Translations under genes and position numbers: made by a program | Shown here: positions 13,001-22,525 of the stretch, in pieces | Numbering within the stretch: position 1 is the first letter of the stretch | Layout of the letters: every line of letters begins with the position of its first letter | NCBI RefSeq assembly: GCF_003696215.1 | Contig: NZ_RFFG01000012.1 | Location: forward strand, 62,001-126,000 | Length of the DNA: 64,000 nucleotides | Origin: Actinomadura harenae | Lineage (GTDB): Bacteria > Actinomycetota > Actinomycetes > Streptosporangiales > Streptosporangiaceae | Reading direction: 5' to 3' | Notes under the pieces: model-generated | What the model saw: the letters and a program-made list of their open reading frames with translations, nothing else | Told to the model about the DNA's origin: nothing | Databases searched by the model: none

Positions 13001-14080
13001 CTATTCCTCCCGTCCGTCGCATGGCGCACATTGGGCGCACAGTGCCGCCGTCCCGGCGATCCCCAGCGCGATCCCCGCCATGGTCAGATCCCCCAGTGAC
13101 ACGGCCCAGAGCCCGTAGCGATCAACGTCGACGGCGGCGTCCCCGAGAACCGCGAGAACCGCCGCCAGCAGCAGGATCCGGCCGGTCAGAGCGCGCCGCG
13201 CGAGCCCCTTCGAGCCCACGGGCCGCACCGGGTCGGCGAGCCGCCCCGCGGGCCCGGGACGCCCCAGCATCCATGGCAGGAGGGCGACGGTCAGGGCCAG
13301 CAGGCCGGTTCCGGCCCACCCGGCGTCCCAGTAGGGCCGGACGTACCGGGGCGGCCGCGGCGCGATGGCGTTCCCGGGTAGCCGTACCCGGACGGTCATG
13401 CCCTCATGCGGGTCGAGCCCGCTCTGGAGGAAGTCCACGGCGTAGGGGCCGTCCCGGTCCCGCTGGCAGGGGACGGTCACGTCGCCGTGCCCGGCCCGGC
13501 AGGACGTCTTCCAGTGCATGGTCGGCGATTCCAGCCGGACGGCGGCGTTGGCGATCGGGACGTTCCAGGTGGTGCCGATCGCGTCCCACCGCATCTCCCA
13601 GCGTCCGTCCGGCAGTGGCGCGAACAGCCGTCCGATCTCGTACTCGATCACGTACGCCTGCGGCCCGCGGACGATCCGCCGGTCGTCCCCGACGGTGATC
13701 TGGAGATCATGCGGCAGCGTGAGGGTCCGCACCCGCGCCGGGGCCCCGGTGGACGAGCTGGTCCGCAGGTCGTCGATGTCGAACATCCGTTCGCCCCGCC
13801 GGTACGGCACCCGCCGCGCGAACCCGTGCCCGCCCTCGGACCCGAAGTCGTAGGTGATCGTCTCCCGGACGTCCACCACGCCGTCCCGGCGGATGGTCAT
13901 GGTGACGTCGTAGGTCGGGATCGTCCCGCCGCCGGCGAACCTGCGGGGAGCCGGGGCCTCACGCGCACGCGCGGGCGCGGAGGACAACAGGACCAGCACG
14001 AGCGCGAAGACGCCCGCGACCGCGGCTCCACGGCTCCGCCCCGGCACCTCGCCCCCAGCCCTCAGCTCAGCCCGCCCCAT
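13001..14080 (-). CDS. DUF2207-type exported membrane protein
   Basis: This 359-residue protein starts at ATG 14080 (MGRAELRAGG, then a signal sequence VAGVFALVLVLLSSAPARA). The extracytoplasmic part contains PTYDVTMTIRRDGVVDVRETITYDFG, the hallmark of DUF2207, in which a short-chain surface domain precedes membrane helices. Two to four helices follow (LLALTVALLPWMLG; ILLLAAVLAVLGDAA; LTMAGIALGIAGTAALCAQC). DUF2207 proteins usually have a longer C-terminal cytoplasmic half, so this member is short. The role is unknown. It interrupts the conserved Sua5/WecA gene order together with the two small secreted-protein genes. Confidence 0.75.
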   Translation of the reverse strand: MGRAELRAGGEVPGRSRGAAVAGVFALVLVLLSSAPARAREAPAPRRFAGGGTIPTYDVTMTIRRDGVVDVRETITYDFGSEGGHGFARRVPYRRGERMFDIDDLRTSSSTGAPARVRTLTLPHDLQITVGDDRRIVRGPQAYVIEYEIGRLFAPLPDGRWEMRWDAIGTTWNVPIANAAVRLESPTMHWKTSCRAGHGDVTVPCQRDRDGPYAVDFLQSGLDPHEGMTVRVRLPGNAIAPRPPRYVRPYWDAGWAGTGLLALTVALLPWMLGRPGPAGRLADPVRPVGSKGLARRALTGRILLLAAVLAVLGDAAVDVDRYGLWAVSLGDLTMAGIALGIAGTAALCAQCAPCDGREE

Positions 14081-14261
14081 GCTCCCACCGGCCACGGCGA
14101 CCCGCCGCCCCAACGAGGCGATTACTCCCCGTCCCCTCCGGTCGCTCTGCGTCGAGGTTACGCGCCGAACCCGCCGACCGCCGATCCCGGGCAGAAACCG
14201 ACTCCTGTGTGAAATCGAACCCAACGCGTAAAAGTGCACGTACAAGGGATGCCGATCTTGC

Positions 14262-14319
14262 TACGGTTGCGATCTTCTGCCCCGCCCGCACCCCCTCATT
14301 CAGTACAACGGAGGAACGC
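14262..14319 (+). promoter_or_regulatory. Promoter (-10 TACGGT) and leader of the first small secreted-protein gene
   Basis: TACGGT at 14262-14267 fits the TAnnnT form of a -10 element. GGAGGA at 14310-14315 is the ribosome site. The block CTACGGTT, then GCGATCTTC, then ACGGAGGA recurs almost unchanged in front of the second secreted-protein gene (15160 onward), which supports a conserved promoter. No shared -35 hexamer is obvious. Confidence 0.55.
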
Positions 14320-14799
14320 ATGCGACGTATCGCCACCGTGGCGGTCACCACCGGCGCCCTGGCTGCCGGTCTTCTGGTCAGCGCGGGCGCCGCCAACGCC
14401 GACCAGGGCTTCTCCCAGTCCGCCAAGCTGCCCACCGCCTCCGGCGTGCAGGCCGCGGCCTCCCACTCTTGGGTCTCCAAGAACGGGTGGAGCACCATCA
14501 AGGCGTACGGGACGTACAACCGCACCAAGAGCGGCGTGAAGGTGAGCTTCTCCCTCGCCGACACCAAGCGCAACGGCTGGTCCCCGGCCGTCCAGTTCCG
14601 CACGAGCAACGGCAAGTACCTCTACACCTCGGGCGTGTACTACCTGAAGTACCGCGGCGTCCCGGCGGACTTCAAGTTCAGCCACTACTACGGCGTCTTC
14701 ACCTCGAGCTACACCAAGCACCTCTACGTGCGCGAGGCCGGCGTCTCCGTCAAGAACACCAAGAAGATCGCCTACGGGCCGTGGAAGGCGCTCTACTAA
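14320..14799 (+). CDS. Small secreted protein, paralogue 1
   Basis: This is a 159-residue exported protein with a Sec signal (MRRIATVAVTTGALAAGLLV, cut near ANADQG). The ATG at 14320 is set by GGAGGA 4 bp upstream. The mature part (about 130 residues) is rich in Tyr, Lys, Ser and Thr with strand-like segments (WSTIKAYGTYNRTKSGVKVS; YLYTSGVYYLKY) and no cysteine. No catalytic motif or known family is recognised. The signal peptide and upstream region are nearly identical to the next gene, while the mature parts differ, so they look like a duplicated expression/secretion cassette with diverged cargo. A perfect terminator hairpin follows. Confidence 0.75.
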   Translation: MRRIATVAVTTGALAAGLLVSAGAANADQGFSQSAKLPTASGVQAAASHSWVSKNGWSTIKAYGTYNRTKSGVKVSFSLADTKRNGWSPAVQFRTSNGKYLYTSGVYYLKYRGVPADFKFSHYYGVFTSSYTKHLYVREAGVSVKNTKKIAYGPWKALY

Positions 14800-14831
14800 G
14801 CCTTCTCCACATGATCATCTAGCGTGATCCC

Positions 14832-14866
14832 CGAATGGCCGGGCGGCCTCACCGCCCGGCCATTCG
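14832..14866 (+). terminator. Terminator hairpin after secreted-protein gene 1
   Basis: A perfect 15-bp stem (arms 14832-14846 and 14852-14866) encloses the 5-base loop CCTCA, 33 bp after the stop codon, and is followed by a short pyrimidine run (CCTTTCCC). Confidence 0.85.
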
Positions 14867-15160
14867 CCTTTCCCGACCCTTCTCGAGCCCTTCCCCGAGC
14901 CGTTCGGCCGACGGCCGTCCAGCCTTTCCGGGGTCGGATTCGGCCGTTCTCTGGAAAATGTGACCAAGGACACAGGCTGATCGGGCACTTTTCAGAGGCT
15001 TATGTTTCCGCAGGTCAGGATGCCTTTGAGGCGGCCCGGGCGGGTGGTTCCAGACCTGTCCCGAGGGTGCTTGGACGCCGCTTGAAGCACCCCGGTTCCC
15101 GATCCATCGGACATTGCTGTGCGTCACGAATGGTGTCGAAACGGGTGAGGAAGGCCCTGC

Positions 15161-15209
15161 TACGGTTACGGCGATCTTCACCCCGCATTCCCCATAAAAC
15201 GGAGGATCC
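15161..15209 (+). promoter_or_regulatory. Promoter (-10 TACGGT) and leader of the second small secreted-protein gene
   Basis: TACGGT at 15161-15166, GCGATCTTC downstream and ACGGAGGA just before the ATG repeat the pattern at 14262. The rest of the gap between the two genes (14867-15160) holds no supported gene or RNA. Apart from this promoter I see nothing in it. Confidence 0.55.
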
Positions 15210-15731
15210 ATGCGACGCATCGCCACCGTGGCGATCACTTCCGGCGCCCTGGTCGCCGGACTGATGGCGACCGGCGGCAACGCCTTCGCCGACGGGGCCG
15301 CCAAGGCCACCGTCTCCAGCACGACGCAGGTCGCCCGCCCGGGCGCGCCCGTCGCGGGCGACGGCATGACGGCCCAGGGCAAGACGGCCTTCACCCTCAA
15401 GAAGTCCGGCCTGAGCGCGACCACCGCGTACGGCTACTACTGGTTCAGCAGCTACCACGGCAAGCCGGTCCGCGTCCTCGACGGCCGCGTCCGCGACAAC
15501 GCCTACGGCCTGGACTCCTGCATGCAGGTCGTCTTCTGGCCGGGCCGGTACCAGAACCAGAAGCTGCGCGACGGCCAGATCATCTACAACACGCACGGCA
15601 AGGGCACCACCGCCCGCCTCGTCATCTCGTCCTACCTCACGGGCAAGATGTACATGCGCGAGTGCGAGGGCTACCCGGTCCGGGGCGGCTTCCACATCTC
15701 GCACGGCGGCAAGTGGCGCATCTTCTACTGA
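15210..15731 (+). CDS. Small secreted protein, paralogue 2
   Basis: This is a 173-residue exported protein whose signal peptide (MRRIATVAITSGALVAGLMA, cut near AFADGA) differs from that of the upstream gene by only a few residues. GGAGGAT precedes the ATG. The mature part has two cysteines about 45 residues apart (LDSCMQVV and MRECEGY), possibly a disulfide, and short aromatic strands (YGYYWFSSYHGKPVRV). I recognise no family. It ends with a strong hairpin that also faces the oncoming Sua5-type gene. Confidence 0.75.
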   Translation: MRRIATVAITSGALVAGLMATGGNAFADGAAKATVSSTTQVARPGAPVAGDGMTAQGKTAFTLKKSGLSATTAYGYYWFSSYHGKPVRVLDGRVRDNAYGLDSCMQVVFWPGRYQNQKLRDGQIIYNTHGKGTTARLVISSYLTGKMYMRECEGYPVRGGFHISHGGKWRIFY

Positions 15732-15787
15732 TCGGCCCCGCCCGCCGGGCTGACGTCCGGCAGGCGTGATCAGTAGCGGGAACGACG

Positions 15788-15826
15788 ACGGGGGCTTCAC
15801 CGCAGCGGCTGCGGTGAAGCCCCCGT
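15788..15826. terminator. Bidirectional terminator between secreted-protein gene 2 and the Sua5-type gene
   Basis: A perfect 18-bp stem with a 3-base CGG loop (arms 15788-15805 and 15809-15826) lies in the gap between convergent genes. The + strand side is followed by TTTCGTCGTT. Confidence 0.85.
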
Positions 15827-15917
15827 TTCGTCGTTCTCCCGCCACCCACGTCCGCTATCGCGGGGTTCGTTGGGTTTTGGACGTGGGCAGGACTCCCGGA
15901 AGGGGGTCAGAAGGCGC

Positions 15918-16739
15918 TCAGGAGGCCGTGCCCGGCTCGTCCTTGCGGGGCTGGGGCTTCGCCTCTCCCCCGGGCGCCTCGCCGCGCTGCGCACCGCTCG
16001 CGGCCTCGGGCTCCTCGCCGTCCTTCCGCTCCGCTTCGGCGGGCTTCGCCGGGTAGGTCTCCTCGACGGCCTGGGCGTCCGGCCTGATGTCGTCCTCGTC
16101 GGTGAGCAGGACGCCGACGACCGCGCGGATCTTGTCCTCGGAGATCGCGCCGAGGCGCAGCAGGCGCGGGATCGGGCCGGTCAGGTCCACGATCGTGGAC
16201 GCGTCGCCCTGCGAGACCCGGCCGCCGTCCAGGTACACCTCGACCGAGTCGCCGAGCATCTCCTCGGCCTCGCCCGCGTCCCGGGCGGCCGGACGGCCCG
16301 ACAGGTTCGCGCTCGACACCGCGAGCGGGCCCGTCTCCTTCAGCAGCTCCACGGCCAGGCTGTCCATCGGCATGCGGACGGCGACGGTGCCCTTGGTCTC
16401 CCCCAGGTCCCACATCAGGTTGGGGTTGGCGCGGCACACGAGCGTCAGCGCGCCCGGCCAGAACTCGTCGATCAGGTCCTGCCCGTAGGTGCCGAGATCG
16501 TCGATCAGGGCGGTCGCCGCGCGCACCGAGCCCACCAGAACCGGCGGGGGCATGTTGCGGCCGCGGCCCTTGGCGTTCAGCAGGCCCGTCACCGCGGACG
16601 GCGTGAACGCGTCCGCGCCGACCCCGTACACGGTGTCGGTCGGCAGGACGATCAGCTCACCGCGCCGGACGGCCGACACCGCCTCGGCGATCCCGCGCGT
16701 CCGCTCCATCGGATCCGAGCAGTCATAACGTCGGCTCAC
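15918..16739 (-). CDS. L-threonylcarbamoyladenylate synthase (Sua5/YrdC family)
   Basis: This 273-residue cytoplasmic enzyme makes threonylcarbamoyl-AMP from threonine, bicarbonate and ATP for the t6A37 modification of ANN-decoding tRNAs. The YrdC domain spans about 15-205, with GELIVLPTDTVYGVGADAF at its start, KGRGRNMPPPVLVG and TVAVRMPMDSLAVELL, then PLAVSSANLSGRPAA. The 60-residue Glu/Pro/Ala-rich C-terminal tail is not the Sua5 domain and looks unstructured. It follows prmC, as in Rv1301. The YrdC/Sua5 subfamily name is not certain from sequence alone. Confidence 0.93.
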   Translation of the reverse strand: MSRRYDCSDPMERTRGIAEAVSAVRRGELIVLPTDTVYGVGADAFTPSAVTGLLNAKGRGRNMPPPVLVGSVRAATALIDDLGTYGQDLIDEFWPGALTLVCRANPNLMWDLGETKGTVAVRMPMDSLAVELLKETGPLAVSSANLSGRPAARDAGEAEEMLGDSVEVYLDGGRVSQGDASTIVDLTGPIPRLLRLGAISEDKIRAVVGVLLTDEDDIRPDAQAVEETYPAKPAEAERKDGEEPEAASGAQRGEAPGGEAKPQPRKDEPGTAS

Positions 16740-16862
16740 GGCTGTCCCCGTCGAAACTCGGCTTGCTGTGCTGACGTGGGAAAGCCTATCGGCGCCCGGG
16801 CAGTGCGCGTGCGCGGGCCGGGCGGCGGAGGGCGTGGGCCGGGCGGCGGGGCAGGGCGGGGG

Positions 16863-17719
16863 TCAGGTCGTGCCGAGGCGGGCGGTGACGAAACGGTCCC
16901 GGCCGACGAGGTCCTTGTGGTTGCGGACGTCCCGCCAGCCGTTCTCCTCGGCGAAGATCCAGTAGACGGCCGTGCCCTGGAGGTCGCTGTGCTCGACCGC
17001 GACGTGGCCGCCGGGACGCAGCAGGCGGCGGGCGGTGCGCTCGACCACGCGGATCGCGTCCAGGCCGTCCTCGCCGCCGCCCCACAGGGCGTCCGCCGGG
17101 TCGTGGTCGCGGACGTCGGTGGGGACGTACTCCCACTCGCTCATCGGGATGTACGGCGGGTTCGACACGACGAGGTCGACGGTGCCGTTCAGCTCGGGCA
17201 GGGCCGCCGAGAAGTCGCCCAGGTGCAGCCTGACCTGGCCGCGCTCGTCGAGGTCCTCGACGTTGCGGTCGGTGTGGACGTAGGCGGTCGGGTCCTTCTC
17301 GACCGCGTGGACGCGGGCTCGGGGCGCCTCCTGGGCCAGCGAGAGCGCGATCGCGCCCGAGCCGGTGCCGAGGTCGACGACGAGCGGGTCCTGGACGTCC
17401 ATGTCGCGGAGGGTCTCCAGCGCCCAGCCGACCATGACCTCGGTCTCGGGGCGGGGGACGAACACCCCCGGGCCGACCTTCAGCTCCAGATACCGGAAGA
17501 ACGCGCGCCCGGTGATGTGCTGCAGCGGCTCGCCCGCCTCACGGCGCGCCACGTACTCCCAGAACAGCGCGTCGAACGCGCCGTCCGGGACGGTGTGCAG
17601 CTCGGCGCGGCTCACGTTGTGCACGGCGGCCGCGAGCTCCTCGGCGTCCGCGCGCGGGGAGGCGACCCCGGCGTCGGCGAGCCGTGCCGTGGCCCTGGCG
17701 ATCTCGTCGAGCAGCAGGT

Positions 17720-17723
<4 letters not shown>
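16863..17723 (-). CDS. prmC: Peptide chain release factor N5-glutamine methyltransferase
   Basis: This 286-residue SAM-dependent enzyme methylates the Gln of the GGQ motif in release factors. An N-terminal helical domain ([20 protein letters not shown]) precedes a Rossmann fold with [16 protein letters not shown] (SAM loop) and the NPPY substrate motif in [15 protein letters not shown]. Its ATG overlaps the prfA stop by 4 bp, joining it to its own substrate gene. Length is normal. Confidence 0.96.
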
Positions 17724-18793
<1,070 letters not shown>

Positions 18794-18883
18794 GGTGGGT
18801 CCCGGCCTGGTAGCAGACTATGAGCGAGGCCCGGGGACGGCTCGTCCCCGGGCCCCCTCCTTGGCTGTGGTGCAGGCTGCGGG

Positions 18884-19096
18884 CTACTTGGCCTTCTTGC
18901 CGAAGCGCTGCTCGAAGCGCGCCACCCGGCCGCCGGTGTCCAGGATCTTCTGCTTGCCCGTGTAGAACGGGTGGCAGTTGGAGCAGACGTCGGAGGTGAT
19001 GACGCCGTTCTCGGCGGTGCTCCGCGTCTCGAAGGTGTTACCGCACGTGCACGTCACCGTCGTGACGGCATAGTTCGGGTGGATGTCGGGCTTCAC
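18884..19096 (-). CDS. rpmE: Ribosomal protein L31, zinc-binding type
   Basis: The GTG at 19096 gives a 70-residue L31 starting [20 protein letters not shown]. Four cysteines (CTC and CSNC in [15 protein letters not shown]) form the zinc-binding set of the C+ type, so this is the zinc-replete version and not the zinc-independent paralogue. The frame is open further upstream, but that extension has no L31 similarity. It ends [10 protein letters not shown]. It precedes prfA, as in M. tuberculosis. Confidence 0.95.
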   Translation of the reverse strand: MKPDIHPNYAVTTVTCTCGNTFETRSTAENGVITSDVCSNCHPFYTGKQKILDTGGRVARFEQRFGKKAK

Positions 19097-19383
19097 TGGT
19101 CTCTCCTCGCTCGGGGCGGTCGCCGGACGTCCCAGACGTGCGGGGCGCGAACCGGTACCGCAGCGCTTGCACACCAAGTGTGCCAGATACCCGAACGTGC
19201 CGAGGTCACCGGGCATTCCCGACCCGCCTCAATGATCTTGCTCCGGCCCGATCCCGCACCCCGGGACCCGGGCGATGACGAGCACGTTGTGCTCATATGC
19301 GGGTACCGAAGGTGACGAAAGGGCCGGACGCCGCCCGGGAAACCGAGCGGGCCACACCCAGGGTAGATCTCTGGAGGGGGTGG

Positions 19384-20031
19384 TCAGGCATGCCCGAGAT
19401 AGGTGAGGACGGCCATCACCCGGCGGTGCTCGCCGTTCGCGGGCTGGAGGCCCAGCTTGGCGAAGATGCTGGAGATGTGCTTCTCCACCGCGCCCTCGGT
19501 GACGACGAGGTCGGCGGCGATCGCGCCGTTGGTGCGCCCCTCCGCCATCAGGCCGAGAACCTCCTGCTCACGCGGGGTGAGGTCCTTCAGGGGGTCGCCC
19601 ACGCGGCGGCGGCTGAGCAGCTGGCCGATCACCTCGGGGTCGATCACCGTGCCGCCCCCGGCGATCCGGCGCACCGCGTCCACGAACTCCGCGATGTCCG
19701 ACACCCGCTCCTTGAGCAGGTAGCCGACGCCCTGCGTGCCGCCGCCGATCAGGTCGGTCGCGTACCGCTCCTCCACGTACTGCGACAGCACGAGGATCGG
19801 CGTCCCGGGGAGGCGCTCCCGGACGGCCAGCGCCGCCCGGAGCCCCTCGTCGGTGAAGGACGGCGGCATCCGGACGTCCGCGACGACCAGGTCGGGACGG
19901 TGCTCCTGGACCGCCGCGAGCAGCCCCGTACCGTCACCGACCTGCGCGACCGTCTCGATCCCCTCGTCCGCCAACAGCCGGACGAGCCCCTCGCGCAACA
20001 GCACCGAGTCCTCGGCGATCACCACCCGCAT
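19384..20031 (-). CDS. NarL/LuxR-family response regulator
   Basis: This 215-residue protein starts at ATG 20031 (MRVVIAEDSVLLREGLVRLL), since the longer frame adds 14 residues that do not fit the family. The receiver domain has the acidic pair in AEDS, the phosphate acceptor Asp in LVVADVRMPPSF and Lys in LLKERVSD. The output is a LuxR helix-turn-helix (LTPREQEVLGLMAEGRTNGA, then VEKHISSIFAKLGL). It is almost certainly the partner of the sensor kinase at 20990-22360, with a GH114-type lipoprotein gene between them. This three-gene block is inserted between rho and rpmE. Confidence 0.9.
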   Translation of the reverse strand: MRVVIAEDSVLLREGLVRLLADEGIETVAQVGDGTGLLAAVQEHRPDLVVADVRMPPSFTDEGLRAALAVRERLPGTPILVLSQYVEERYATDLIGGGTQGVGYLLKERVSDIAEFVDAVRRIAGGGTVIDPEVIGQLLSRRRVGDPLKDLTPREQEVLGLMAEGRTNGAIAADLVVTEGAVEKHISSIFAKLGLQPANGEHRRVMAVLTYLGHA

Positions 20032-20079
20032 GACCCCAGTATCCCGGCTGTTCAGGGCTGCTCCGCGCGTCATCGGCCG

Positions 20080-20928
20080 CTACGCCGGGCAGGCCTGGCG
20101 CTTGGCCGTCAGTTCCAGCGGCTTGCGGATCGAGCTGAGGCCCAGTTTCTTCGACGTCGGGCAGAACTTGGCCAGGGCCAGCTCGTACTCGGCGTGGAAG
20201 ACGGCCTTGCCCGCCTTGATGAACGGGACCAGCTCGTTGCACTCGCCGTACTGGGCGCACTGCTCGTTGACCGCGAAGTCCATGGTCCCGACGAGCTGCG
20301 GGATCTGGTCGAGGTCGTTCTTCAGGCCGATCGCCAGGCCGCGCTTGTGCGCCTCGGTCGCCAGCATACGGTTGAACGCGAGCTGGTCGCGCGCGGTCAG
20401 CTTGAAGCCGGTGTCGTTCTTGTAGCCGTCCATCCAGTCGGGCTCGACGCCGTCGAAGCCCTTCTTCTTGCACTGGTCGAGCCGGGCGCCCCAGATCGGG
20501 CGCAGGACGTTCAGCTGCCGGATGTCCACCCAGCGCTCGCCCGGCCAGTCCGCGACCTTCTTGCCCAGCACCCGCGCCGGGAAGCGCTTGTAGTCCGGGC
20601 GCCAGTTCTCGGCCGAGCCGATCGCGGTGTAGCAGATCGTCCGGCGTCCGGCCTTCTTCAGCTTGGCGACCGTGGCGGCGGGCGTCTCGAACAGGTCCAC
20701 GTCGAACACCTGTGCCTGGACGGACGTGTCGACACGTCCGCTGAGCTGCCATTGCCAGGTCGTCCGCGGCTTGGGCCGCCACCAGGACGCCGCGGCGCCC
20801 ACCGCGGCCTGGTCCATCTTCTTCTCGGACGCCGTGTCGGCCGCCCGCTTCCCGCCCGTCCCACCGCAGGCACCGGCGGCCAGGACGGCCGTCAGGACGA
20901 GCGCGAGTCCTCGCATCGAACGCGACAT
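20080..20928 (-). CDS. GH114-family (endo alpha-1,4-polygalactosaminidase-like) lipoprotein
   Basis: This 282-residue lipoprotein has a signal MSRSMRGLALVLTAVLA and lipobox LAAGAC. The mature domain begins with WWRPKPRTTWQWQLSGRVDT and has VQAQVFDVDLFET, RTICYTAIGSAENWRPDY, FDGVEPDWMDGY and KNDLDQIPQL. These match the TIM-barrel glycoside-hydrolase family 114 pattern, where the Asp/Glu in strands 3-4 are the likely catalytic pair. Family members cut galactosaminogalactan-type polymers. The exact substrate here is unknown. It lies between the response regulator and kinase genes, so it may be part of their regulon. Confidence 0.85.
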   Translation of the reverse strand: MSRSMRGLALVLTAVLAAGACGGTGGKRAADTASEKKMDQAAVGAAASWWRPKPRTTWQWQLSGRVDTSVQAQVFDVDLFETPAATVAKLKKAGRRTICYTAIGSAENWRPDYKRFPARVLGKKVADWPGERWVDIRQLNVLRPIWGARLDQCKKKGFDGVEPDWMDGYKNDTGFKLTARDQLAFNRMLATEAHKRGLAIGLKNDLDQIPQLVGTMDFAVNEQCAQYGECNELVPFIKAGKAVFHAEYELALAKFCPTSKKLGLSSIRKPLELTAKRQACPA

Positions 20929-20989
20929 GATGTTCCCCGTCAGCTATGTCGGCATTGATCCGATCATGCCAGGACGGGCGCTGCCATGA

Positions 20990-22360
20990 TCACCAATCGC
21001 AGGGAAGATCCGCGCGGATCACCGTGGGACCGCCGGGCGGGCTGTCCACCGTAAGGATCCCGTCGATGGTCGCGGCCCGGTCGGCCAGCCCCGCGAGGCC
21101 GCCGCCCGGCTCGGCCGACGCGCCGCCCACGCCGTCGTCGGCGATCTCCACCACGACCCAGCCGGCCTCGCGCGTCACCTGAACGGACGCGCTCGTCGCC
21201 CGCGCGTACTTGGCGATGTTCGTCAGCGCCTCCGCCACCACGAAGTAGGCGATGCTCTCCACCGCGGCCGGGGGCCGCTCGGGAAGATCGACGCTCACCT
21301 CCACCGGGACGGACGCGCGTCCCGCCAGGCCGGACAGCGCCGCGTCCAGGCCCCGGTCGGTGAGGATCGCCGGGTAGATCCCCCGGGCCAGGTTGCGCAG
21401 CTCGACGATCGCCTCCTTGGCCCCCGCGTGCGCCTGCTCGATCAGCACGCGCGCGCCCTCCGGGTCGGCGTCCAGCTTGGAACGCGCCCGGCCGATGTCC
21501 ATCGCGACCGACAGCAGCTGCTGCTGCGCGCCGTCGTGCAGGTCGCGCTCGATCCGGCGGCGCTCGGCCTCCACGGCGTCCACGCCGCGCGCCCGGCTCG
21601 CCCGCAGGTGCTCCGCGCGCTCCCGCAGCTGCGCGTTCTCCTCTTGCGAGCCGGACGCCCCGAGCAGCACCCGCGCCCACAGCGAGTGCGCCACCGCCAT
21701 CGCCCGCGTGACGTACAACGCCGGGACGGCCAGGACGAGCCCGGCCAGCGTCGCCCACAACCCGACCAGCGGATCGTGGACGTACAGCGAGACCGGCCCG
21801 ATGACGTACTGCATCCCGCCGCCCTGCGTGGCCACCAGCACCGGGGTCAGGACGAGCAGCCCCACCAGCGACCAGGAGCACAGCCACACCACGAACTCGG
21901 CCAGGGCGATCGGCAGCAGCAGGCCGAGGTAGATCAGGTCCTTCCAGGTCGCGGGGTCGGCCGCCATCGCCTTGATCTTGCCGAACACGTTGCGCCCGGC
22001 CGGCAGCGGACGGTACGGATCCTCGATCCGCAGCCCGAACGTCACCCGCAGCAGCCGCCGCTCGAACATCGCCCCGGCCCGCCAGAACGCCATCATGGCG
22101 ACGAGCATGATCAGCCCGACCCACAGGGCCGACAGCGCGAACGACAGCAGCAGCCCGACGGACAGCGCGACGAACCAGAAGATCCCGAGTCCGAACGCCA
22201 GCGGGGCCTGCGCCACCGCCAGCCACGTCACCGGCGTCCGCAGCATCCTCAGCGGCCACCACGAGGCGTCCATGACGGACCTGCCCCACACCGTCCGCAC
22301 GGACCTGTCCCACACCGTCCGGGCCGCCTCGCCCACCTGCGCCTCCACCTGTTCGTCCAT
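20990..22360 (-). CDS. Sensor histidine kinase, HisKA_3 type
   Basis: This 456-residue membrane kinase starts at ATG 22360 (MDEQVEAQVGEAARTVWDR). A longer start at 22411 exists. The first half has several membrane helices in a 'putative sensor' arrangement (AFGLGIFWFVALSVGLLLSF; DLIYLGLLLPIALAEFVVWL; GLVLAVPALYVTRAMAVAH). The cytoplasmic half has the HisKA_3 phospho-acceptor helix RRIERDLHDGAQQQLL and a HATPase domain with EALTNIAKYA (N box) and VEIADDGVGGA (G1). It is the likely partner of the NarL-type regulator two genes downstream. The input signal is unknown. Confidence 0.9.
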   Translation of the reverse strand: MDEQVEAQVGEAARTVWDRSVRTVWGRSVMDASWWPLRMLRTPVTWLAVAQAPLAFGLGIFWFVALSVGLLLSFALSALWVGLIMLVAMMAFWRAGAMFERRLLRVTFGLRIEDPYRPLPAGRNVFGKIKAMAADPATWKDLIYLGLLLPIALAEFVVWLCSWSLVGLLVLTPVLVATQGGGMQYVIGPVSLYVHDPLVGLWATLAGLVLAVPALYVTRAMAVAHSLWARVLLGASGSQEENAQLRERAEHLRASRARGVDAVEAERRRIERDLHDGAQQQLLSVAMDIGRARSKLDADPEGARVLIEQAHAGAKEAIVELRNLARGIYPAILTDRGLDAALSGLAGRASVPVEVSVDLPERPPAAVESIAYFVVAEALTNIAKYARATSASVQVTREAGWVVVEIADDGVGGASAEPGGGLAGLADRAATIDGILTVDSPPGGPTVIRADLPCDW

Positions 22361-22483
22361 GCCATCACCACCCTGCCCGACGCGCCCGACCCCCCGCCAT
22401 GAAGAAGCCACCCGAGCCGTACTGGGGAAAACCCCACCCCGACCTGGGCGTCCGGCCGCGCGGAGAGGGAACCGGAGATGAAA

Positions 22484-22512
22484 AACGCCCCGGCCTGGAC
22501 GGCCGGGGCGTT
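22484..22512 (-). terminator. Intrinsic terminator after rho
   Basis: A perfect 12-bp GC-rich stem with loop TGGAC (or GTCCA on the minus strand) lies 14 bp past the rho stop. On the minus strand the stem runs on into a TTTTT tract, so this is a classic factor-independent terminator. It separates rho from the inserted two-component block. Confidence 0.88.
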
Positions 22513-22525
22513 CTCAGGAGTCCAC

